Origin: Desulfobacteraceae bacterium | GTDB lineage: Bacteria; Desulfobacterota; Desulfobacteria; Desulfobacterales; JAUWMJ01 | Direction of reading: 5' to 3' | DNA length: 13,860 nucleotides | Assembly (NCBI GenBank): GCA_030612225.1 | Contig: JAUWOH010000039.1 | Span: 1 to 13,860, forward strand | In this document: positions 6,696-11,836 of the stretch, in pieces | How positions within the stretch are numbered: position 1 is the first letter of the stretch | Layout of the letters: each line of letters starts with the position of its first letter | The notes under the pieces: generated by a model | Databases searched by the model: none | Told to the model about the DNA's origin: nothing | What the model saw: the letters and a program-made list of their open reading frames with translations, nothing else | Position numbers and translations under genes: made by a program

Positions 6696-7673
6696 ATGGA
6701 TAATAATTACCTGCTCGATATTCAAAACCTGAAAACTTATTTTTCTGTTCGGGGCCAGACCGCCAAGGCCGTGGACGATATCAACCTGACCATCCAGGCC
6801 GGTCAGACCCTGGGCCTGGTGGGAGAGTCCGGTTGCGGCAAAAGCGTGACAGCCCATTCCATTATCCAGCTCATTCCTGATCCTCCAGGCAAAATTATGG
6901 GCGGTAAGATATTCTTTGAAGGCGACAATCTCCTGGAATATTCCGAAAAAAAGATGCGTAAAATTCGAGGCAACCGGATTTCAATGATTTTTCAGGAACC
7001 GATGACATCTTTGAACCCGGTTTTTACTGTGGGAGACCAGGTCGCTGAAGTAATCCGTCTGCACCAGAGGCTCTCGCGCAAAGATACTCAGGAACGCGTT
7101 ATCGAAATGTTTCAGCTGGTGGGAATCCCGGCACCGGAAGCCCGACTGAACGATTACCCGCACCAGATGAGCGGTGGTATGCGCCAGCGGGTGATGATTG
7201 CCATGGCTCTGGCATGCAGCCCAAAGCTGATGATTGCCGATGAGCCGACTACAGCCCTGGATGTTACCATTCAAGCGCAAATTTTGGATCTTATGAACAA
7301 GCTGAAAGAGGAAACCGGGGCTGCCATCCTGTTTATCACCCATGATCTGGGAGTGATTGCAGAGATGGCCCAGCACGTTGCGGTTATGTATGCCGGGAAA
7401 AGGGTGGAATTTGCCGACGTCAACACCATTTTTTCTAATCCCAAACATCCATACACCGTTGGGCTGTTGGAATCGATCCCGACTGTCGGCAGGAAAACTT
7501 CAGACGGGAAACTCAGTACCATTTCCGGTACCGTACCATCGCTGTTCAACCTGCCCAGCGGTTGTCTGTTCAGTGACAGGTGTCCGGATGTTTTTAATGA
7601 CTGTCGAAAAGTCGAACCGAAGATGTATAACACTGGAAAAAACCATATTGCACGGTGTTTAAAATATGCCTGA
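6696..7673 (+). CDS. dppD: Peptide ABC transporter ATP-binding protein, DppD/OppD family
   Basis: ATPase subunit that drives peptide import. I chose ATG 6696 (325 residues); a GTG at 6681 would add five residues (MDKTF), and neither has a clear ribosome-binding site. Numbering from 6696: Walker A GESGCGKS 43-50, Q-loop Gln100 in IFQEPMTSLNP, signature MSGGMRQR 158-165 (Met replaces Gln in LSGGQ, common in this subunit), Walker B LMIADE 178-183, D-loop TALD, and switch His216 in ITHDLG. The C-terminal oligo_HPY extension begins at HPYTVGLL (251-258) and carries Cys290, Cys296, Cys303 and Cys321, spaced C-x5-C-x6-C-x17-C, a set reported from memory to hold a [4Fe-4S] cluster in mycobacterial DppABCD. 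The stop overlaps the next gene start by 8 nt, implying translational coupling. Confidence 0.94.
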   Translation: MDNNYLLDIQNLKTYFSVRGQTAKAVDDINLTIQAGQTLGLVGESGCGKSVTAHSIIQLIPDPPGKIMGGKIFFEGDNLLEYSEKKMRKIRGNRISMIFQEPMTSLNPVFTVGDQVAEVIRLHQRLSRKDTQERVIEMFQLVGIPAPEARLNDYPHQMSGGMRQRVMIAMALACSPKLMIADEPTTALDVTIQAQILDLMNKLKEETGAAILFITHDLGVIAEMAQHVAVMYAGKRVEFADVNTIFSNPKHPYTVGLLESIPTVGRKTSDGKLSTISGTVPSLFNLPSGCLFSDRCPDVFNDCRKVEPKMYNTGKNHIARCLKYA

Positions 7674-8673
7674 TTATGCCAAAAACCAGTACCTGCTTGA
7701 AGCAAACGATGTAGTAAAACACTACCCTATCCGGGGAGGTGTTTTTTTTAAACAGGTGGCATCTGTTAAAGCGGTGGACGGTATCAGATTAAACATTCGC
7801 AAGGGAGAAACCTTGGGTCTTGTAGGGGAGTCCGGTTGTGGTAAGACCACATTCGGACGGGTCATTCTGCGACTGGAAGAACCAACGTCCGGGGAGGTTA
7901 TTTTTGAAGGCGAAAACATCCTGGCCTACGATCAAAACAAGATGCGCGCTTTGCGTAAAAAGATGCAGATTATTTTTCAGGACCCATTTTCTTCTTTGAA
8001 TCCACGTAAAAATGTATCGCAAATTATTGGAGAGCCGTTGCTGATACACGGGGTAAAGAATAGAAGACAAAGAGAGGAACGGGTGCTCGATCTTCTACGT
8101 GTTGTCGGTTTGCGTCGTGAGCACATGCGCCGGTATCCGCATATGTTTTCCGGGGGGCAACGCCAGCGGATCGGTGTAGCCAGAGCACTGGCCTTAAATC
8201 CCGAACTGATCGTATGCGACGAAGCCGTCTCAGCACTTGATGTTTCAATTCAGGCCCAAGTGCTTAATCTTCTTAAAGAACTTCAAGATGAATTTGATCT
8301 TACCTATCTGTTTATCTCCCATGATTTACATGTTGTCGAACATATAAGTGACCGTGTGGCGGTGATGTATCTTGGAAAACTCGTAGAACTTGCGAAAAGC
8401 AAAGAACTCTACCACAGGCCGCTTCATCCTTACACCCAGGCGCTACTGTCCGCTTCTCCCATGCCGGATCCGACTTTAAAAAGAAAACGTATTATTTTAA
8501 AAGGAGATGTGCCCAGCCCCATCGATCCTCCGCCGGGATGCCGGTTCCACACAAGGTGTATGTACACCAGGGATATATGCAGTTCAAAAGAACCGGCACT
8601 TAAGGAAATTGAATCAGGACACTTTACCGCATGCCACTTTGCAGGTGAGGTTGGATTAAATCGAGCAGCCTAA
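7666..8673 (+). CDS. dppF: Peptide ABC transporter ATP-binding protein, DppF/OppF family
   Basis: 335 residues, second ATPase of the importer, pairing with the preceding one to form the heterodimeric motor. Start ATG 7666 lies inside the end of the upstream ATPase gene (8-nt overlap). Motifs: the DppF-specific insert HYPIRGGVFFKQ (19-30) before the ABC core, Walker A GESGCGKT 54-61, Q-loop Gln105 in IFQDPFSSLNPR, consensus signature FSGGQRQR 161-168, Walker B LIVCDE 181-186, D-loop SALD 189-192, and switch His219 in ISHDLHVVEH. The oligo_HPY tail starts at HPYTQALL (254-261) and includes Cys292, Cys298, Cys305 and Cys323, spaced exactly as in its partner. Last gene of the operon; it ends 324 bp before a convergent gene, and the gap is filled by a large palindrome rather than an obvious U-tailed terminator. 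Confidence 0.94.
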   Translation: MPDYAKNQYLLEANDVVKHYPIRGGVFFKQVASVKAVDGIRLNIRKGETLGLVGESGCGKTTFGRVILRLEEPTSGEVIFEGENILAYDQNKMRALRKKMQIIFQDPFSSLNPRKNVSQIIGEPLLIHGVKNRRQREERVLDLLRVVGLRREHMRRYPHMFSGGQRQRIGVARALALNPELIVCDEAVSALDVSIQAQVLNLLKELQDEFDLTYLFISHDLHVVEHISDRVAVMYLGKLVELAKSKELYHRPLHPYTQALLSASPMPDPTLKRKRIILKGDVPSPIDPPPGCRFHTRCMYTRDICSSKEPALKEIESGHFTACHFAGEVGLNRAA

Positions 8674-8711
8674 AACCATTCCTTCATAGATAGTTTCCTT
8701 GGCACTCCTTG

Positions 8712-8909
8712 CTTCAACCTAAATTGAGCGATTTTTTACTCGATCTGCGCCGATCTCTTGCGCATAAAGGCTTTTCAAAAATCCTCGACATATCCACGGG
8801 TATGCACCCCAAGGGCATTTCCTGCGGGGCACCTGCGGTTTTTGCAAATCCTTATGCATCAAAATCTCAGCACATATCTTCGCAAAAAATCGCTCAACTT
8901 AGGTTCAAG
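8712..8909. repeat. Approximately 200-bp imperfect palindrome (foldback element) between convergent genes
   Basis: The outer arms 8712-8737 and 8884-8909 are inverted repeats matching at 24 of 26 positions; each contains ATTGAGCGATTTTTT or its near-exact complement. Pairing continues inward, less perfectly, between about 8741-8770 and 8850-8881 (shared GCATAAAGG/CCTTATGC-like ends) and again between about 8771-8785 and 8835-8852. A small GGGT-ATGC-ACCC hairpin lies near the centre. No coding ORF is convincing. The shape suggests a MITE-like or dispersed foldback, perhaps doubling as a bidirectional terminator for the convergent genes; both roles are inferred. Confidence 0.8.
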
Positions 8910-8997
8910 GCAGTCGCCTATTCGATGGATTTCATATCCGGCGTATTTGTTCAGTCGGGGTAGGGTGCAGGTTAAGAAAAATAAGGAATAGACAGAG

Positions 8998-9501
8998 TCA
9001 AAATACACATTTTCTAAGAATAACTCTTCCTGTCTTTCCGTCACATCTTCCTGTTATGGTTATATACGCTCCCTTTTCCTGAGCAACAACCTTTTTTTTA
9101 TGTGCTTTATCAAAAAAGCATTGGATGCTGCAGAGGTTATTCTTTGTTTTCAAGCAGATATTAAATTTTCCAATCATATCTTTTCCAATACTGCTTATTT
9201 CGCCGCTTACCGAAACGACTTTTCCTTTAAACTTTTTATCTGCAGCAGGTTCATTCTGCTCGTATATGTTATGTAGCAAGGACGCTGTTATCGAAACAGT
9301 CGGGTCTGAATATTTTACGTGCGTTTTTTCGTCCATTTTATTTATCAGCTTTGGATAGATATAAAAAACAATCAACACTGCAATTATAAAAAGAATAGCT
9401 CTTGCAAAAACATTTTTTTTAATTAAATTACCACAAACCGGGCAGTATTTATCCTTGTTGTTTAGTTCCCTGCCGCATTTTTTACATCTAATTTGAACCA
9501 T
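8998..9501 (-). CDS. Zinc-ribbon, single-TM protein with OB-fold (tRNA_anti-like) domain
   Basis: 167 residues. The N-terminus is a zinc ribbon, CKKCGRELNNKDKYCPVCG, with Cys6, Cys9, Cys20 and Cys23 as metal ligands. Next comes a hydrophobic membrane helix at about 33-50 (ARAILFIIAVLIVFYIYP) preceded by Lys-Lys, so the ribbon should face the cytoplasm and the rest the periplasm. Residues 71-167 fit the small OB-fold family called tRNA_anti-like: N83 and AADKKFKGKVVSVSGEISSI (86-105), a middle strand with CFF (128-130), KGAYITITGRCDG (143-155) and a terminal VILRKCVF. The role of this family is poorly known; the name does not mean it binds tRNA. The start is supported by AAAGGA 7 nt upstream and by a good promoter. 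It is divergent from the cyclase gene, sharing a 266-bp intergenic region, and convergent with the importer operon. Confidence 0.85.
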   Translation of the reverse strand: MVQIRCKKCGRELNNKDKYCPVCGNLIKKNVFARAILFIIAVLIVFYIYPKLINKMDEKTHVKYSDPTVSITASLLHNIYEQNEPAADKKFKGKVVSVSGEISSIGKDMIGKFNICLKTKNNLCSIQCFFDKAHKKKVVAQEKGAYITITGRCDGKTGRVILRKCVF

Positions 9502-9555
9502 TATTTTCCTTTGGAGAAAGTTTTCTGTTTATTTTGTGGCTGCAAAAGTGCAGGT

Positions 9556-9584
9556 AATATAATATTAAAACAGCAATGCGTCAA
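9556..9584 (-). promoter_or_regulatory. Sigma70-type promoter of the zinc-ribbon/OB-fold gene
   Basis: The minus strand reads TTGACG (9584-9579), 17 bp, TATATT (9561-9556), five of six in each hexamer. Transcription would start near 9549, giving about 48 nt of leader. A CTGCA-AAAG-TGCAG hairpin (9540-9553) sits at the start of the transcript. Confidence 0.6.
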
Positions 9585-9613
9585 AGAAATAATAATTACG
9601 GGATCGATATGAT

Positions 9614-9627
9614 ACCAAACACTTGGT
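9614..9627. promoter_or_regulatory. Short inverted repeat, possible operator in the divergent intergenic region
   Basis: ACCAA (9614-9618) and TTGGT (9623-9627) are separated by ACAC, between the two divergent promoters. It is short enough to arise by chance; no regulator can be named. Confidence 0.2.
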
Positions 9628-9704
9628 GACTCCTCCTTTTAAACTGATTTATTCCGATTATATTTTTCCAAATACATTTACCCTTATGCATGTTGAATGT
9701 TTTC

Positions 9705-9734
9705 TTGAACTTAAGACAATTTATGTGCTATAGA
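9705..9734 (+). promoter_or_regulatory. Candidate sigma70 promoter of the diguanylate cyclase gene
   Basis: TTGAAC (9705-9710), 18-bp spacer, TATAGA (9729-9734). The predicted start near 9741 leaves a leader of about 27 nt with GGAG at 9759-9762, 5 nt before the ATG at 9768. Confidence 0.5.
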
Positions 9735-9767
9735 TATTAGTTAATAAAAAAACAAACTGGAGAGGGA

Positions 9768-11483
9768 ATGAAAAATAAGCCTGTAAGAGCTTTGTTGATT
9801 GAAGATGATCCTTATATTGCTCAGCTGATACGCCGAATGTTGGATAAAGTCAGGGATATTTCATTTGATCTGGTTCATGCCGATAGTCTTTCTTCGGGGC
9901 TTGAATACCTGGAAGATGAGCATTTTGTCATTATTCTGCTTGATCTTGGGCTTCCTGACAGCAGCGGGATTAAAACTTTAAATAAAGTGTATGCTAAAGC
10001 TTCAGATATTCCCATCATTGTGTTTACAGGACAGGACGATGAAACCCTTGGTGTCAATGCCGTGAATGCAGGGGCGGAAGACTACCTGGTAAAGGGTAAT
10101 ACAGACAGTAAATCACTTGTGCGTGCAATACGTTATGCTGTGGGACGCCACCAGGTGAAAGAAGCTTTGAAAGATACAGCTGCCAATCTTAAGCGAACTG
10201 TTGAAGAGTTGAAAAAGGCCAATAAGAAAATTGTAAATCAACAAAAATCAGTCATTGAAGAGGAAAGACTTAAGGTGTTGCTTCAGCTGTCCGGAGCAAC
10301 CGCCCATGAATTGAACCAGCCACTGACAGTACTCATGGATAATGTTGAGTTGATGCGGTTGGAAAGAAAAATTCCCGAGAAACTTCAAAAACACATGCAA
10401 GGCATAGAGGTTGCCGGGCAAAAGATTTTTGAAATAATAAAAAGGATCCAGACAATTCCTCAGGAAAATATAGACATAGATGACAGCGACAACTCAACAG
10501 AGGCGCTTGATAAAAAAATATCAATAATGTCTGTGGAAGAATCTGACGCTGATTTTAAGAAAATATCTAATTGTTTAAAAACCTTTATCCAACTCGATTT
10601 GACACGCTCAAAAAATATAAAAGAAGCTCTCTCCCTGTTGAACAATAGTCCTGTTGATTTGGTTTTATCGGAATATTTTCTTTCCGACGGCAGCGGACTC
10701 GATATCTTGAAGTCATTAAGTGATAGCAAACTTGAAATGCCGGTAGTAATTATTGCCGGACAGGGAAATGAAACGATCGCTTCAGAGGTCATTGATGCGG
10801 GTGCTTATGATTATCTGCCTAAAAACAAAATCAGCAAAAAATCCCTTTTCAGAAGTATAACCAATACAGTTGAAAAATTTGGCCTGGAAAAAGAAATAAA
10901 GCTTGCCAAGGGAAAATTGGCTGACATGTCAAGCCTGGAAAGAGAAATGAAACGGGCTCAGATACAGCTGGCTGAAATGTCAACCAGAGACGAATTAACC
11001 GGCCTATATAACCGCCGCTACTTCATTGAATCCCTGGAGCGGGAACTTGCACGCGCGAAAAGATATAAACGAAATCTGGGATTTTGCATGATCGACCTGG
11101 ACAGGTTCAAAGATGTCAACGATACATACGGACATCTTGCGGGCGACATGGTGCTTTCTACTATTGGCAGTATGTTTGATGAACATTTTCGCCAGGGAGA
11201 CCTCATCTGTCGATACGGAGGGGAGGAATTTGCCGTTATACTGCAGGATACATCTTTAAAAAGTGCTACGGCTGTTTGTGAGAGATTAAGAAAAAAGGTT
11301 TCCAGTCATAGATTTAAATATGATGCATCAGATTTTTCGATATCTATAAGCATCGGCATTGCCTTGTATAACAATCTGGTGCAATGGTCTCCGGTTGAAC
11401 TTGTATCTGCGGCAGACCAGGCGCTCTATCAGGCCAAAAAGGAAGGAAGAAACAGGGTTAGATATCATCCGGATAATCACTGA
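9768..11483 (+). CDS. Response-regulator diguanylate cyclase: REC, His-box helical domain, degenerate REC, GGDEF
   Basis: 571 residues, cytoplasmic, predicted to make c-di-GMP from two GTP. Receiver 1 (about 5-125) is intact: acidic pocket Glu12-Asp13-Asp14, phosphoacceptor Asp59 in ILLDLGLPD, Thr87 in VFTGQ, Lys109 in DYLVKG. A coiled coil (about 130-170) leads to a helical segment with a histidine-kinase-like H-box, GATAHELNQPL (His180), running to about 230, but no HATPase (N, G1, G2 box) domain follows. Receiver 2 (about 251-370) aligns with the first, with Glu302 where Asp59 sits and Ala330 where Thr87 sits; Lys352 is kept. The GGDEF domain (about 400-567) has DELTGLYNRR (408-417), DLDRFKDVNDTYGH (443-456), active-site GGEEF (484-488) and the inhibitory RxxD I-site Arg475-Asp478, so it should be active and product-inhibited. 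Own promoter and good ribosome-binding site; the phosphatase gene follows on the same strand after 353 bp. Confidence 0.92.
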   Translation: MKNKPVRALLIEDDPYIAQLIRRMLDKVRDISFDLVHADSLSSGLEYLEDEHFVIILLDLGLPDSSGIKTLNKVYAKASDIPIIVFTGQDDETLGVNAVNAGAEDYLVKGNTDSKSLVRAIRYAVGRHQVKEALKDTAANLKRTVEELKKANKKIVNQQKSVIEEERLKVLLQLSGATAHELNQPLTVLMDNVELMRLERKIPEKLQKHMQGIEVAGQKIFEIIKRIQTIPQENIDIDDSDNSTEALDKKISIMSVEESDADFKKISNCLKTFIQLDLTRSKNIKEALSLLNNSPVDLVLSEYFLSDGSGLDILKSLSDSKLEMPVVIIAGQGNETIASEVIDAGAYDYLPKNKISKKSLFRSITNTVEKFGLEKEIKLAKGKLADMSSLEREMKRAQIQLAEMSTRDELTGLYNRRYFIESLERELARAKRYKRNLGFCMIDLDRFKDVNDTYGHLAGDMVLSTIGSMFDEHFRQGDLICRYGGEEFAVILQDTSLKSATAVCERLRKKVSSHRFKYDASDFSISISIGIALYNNLVQWSPVELVSAADQALYQAKKEGRNRVRYHPDNH

Positions 11484-11493
11484 AAGGTTAAGC

Positions 11494-11576
11494 GCCCTGT
11501 TGGGGCTTGAAGACCACCACTTCGTGGCTTGAGGAGCGGCACTGCGTGCCTTGATGAGCGTCCCGCTGTGCGGGAC
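11494..11576 (+). repeat. Row of four mini-hairpins with conserved spacers, 22-24 nt period
   Basis: Four consecutive hairpins: GCCC-TGTTG-GGGC (11494-11506), CCAC-TTC-GTGG (11517-11527), GGCAC-TGC-GTGCC (11538-11550) and GTCCCGC-TGT-GCGGGAC (11560-11576). The stems differ completely in sequence but all pair. Spacers are similar: TTGAAGACCA, CTTGAGGAGC, TTGATGAGC, then TTAAAGC. Loop centres are at about 11500, 11522, 11544 and 11568. Downstream, CGAAGCGATC occurs twice, at 11590-11599 and 11622-11631. None is followed by a T run. It starts 11 nt after the cyclase stop codon. Confidence 0.8.
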
Positions 11577-11672
11577 TTAAAGCCTCAAACGAAGCGATCC
11601 TAAAACAGAGTTCTCTTCAAGCGAAGCGATCTGCTTTTCCGGTTATAAACAAAGGCCTGCCCCAGGTCCAAC

Positions 11673-11812
11673 AGACCTTTGCAAAACGGCACTTTTTGCC
11701 CGATTTCTGCGTCAGGCTCAAATTTCAATCCTCGAAATATTCTATATATTCCTGTGGTTGAAATTTTCGCCTTCCTTGAACTCGAACAAAAATTACCATT
11801 TTTCAAAGGTCT
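11673..11812. repeat. 140-bp foldback with 26-bp terminal inverted repeats, MITE-like
   Basis: The ends 11673-11698 and 11787-11812 are inverted repeats matching at 22 of 26 positions, bounded by AGACCTTTG and CAAAGGTCT. Inside, CAAATTTCAA (about 11720-11729) and TTGAAATTTT (11758-11767) pair again, giving a long interrupted hairpin around an AT-rich centre. No target-site duplication is evident in the flanks. The element ends 24 bp before the phosphatase ATG and so must be in its leader or promoter region. The sequence looks like a dispersed repeat I associate from memory with Desulfobacterales genomes. A minus-strand ORF across it is judged spurious. Confidence 0.8.
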
Positions 11813-11836
11813 CTCCAAGACAAACAGGAACAAAAC

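Noticed and set aside
6981..7448. Minus-strand ORF of 155 residues
   Set aside because: Antisense to the ATPase core with Walker and signature motifs on the plus strand; no independent support.
8709..8991. Plus-strand ORFs of 84 and 77 residues in the gap after the second ATPase gene
   Set aside because: They lie almost wholly inside the large palindrome, overlap each other in different frames, lack ribosome-binding sites and show no domain.
11600..11833. Minus-strand ORF of 77 residues upstream of the phosphatase gene
   Set aside because: It spans the 140-bp foldback element; composition reflects the repeat and there is no ribosome-binding site or recognisable family.
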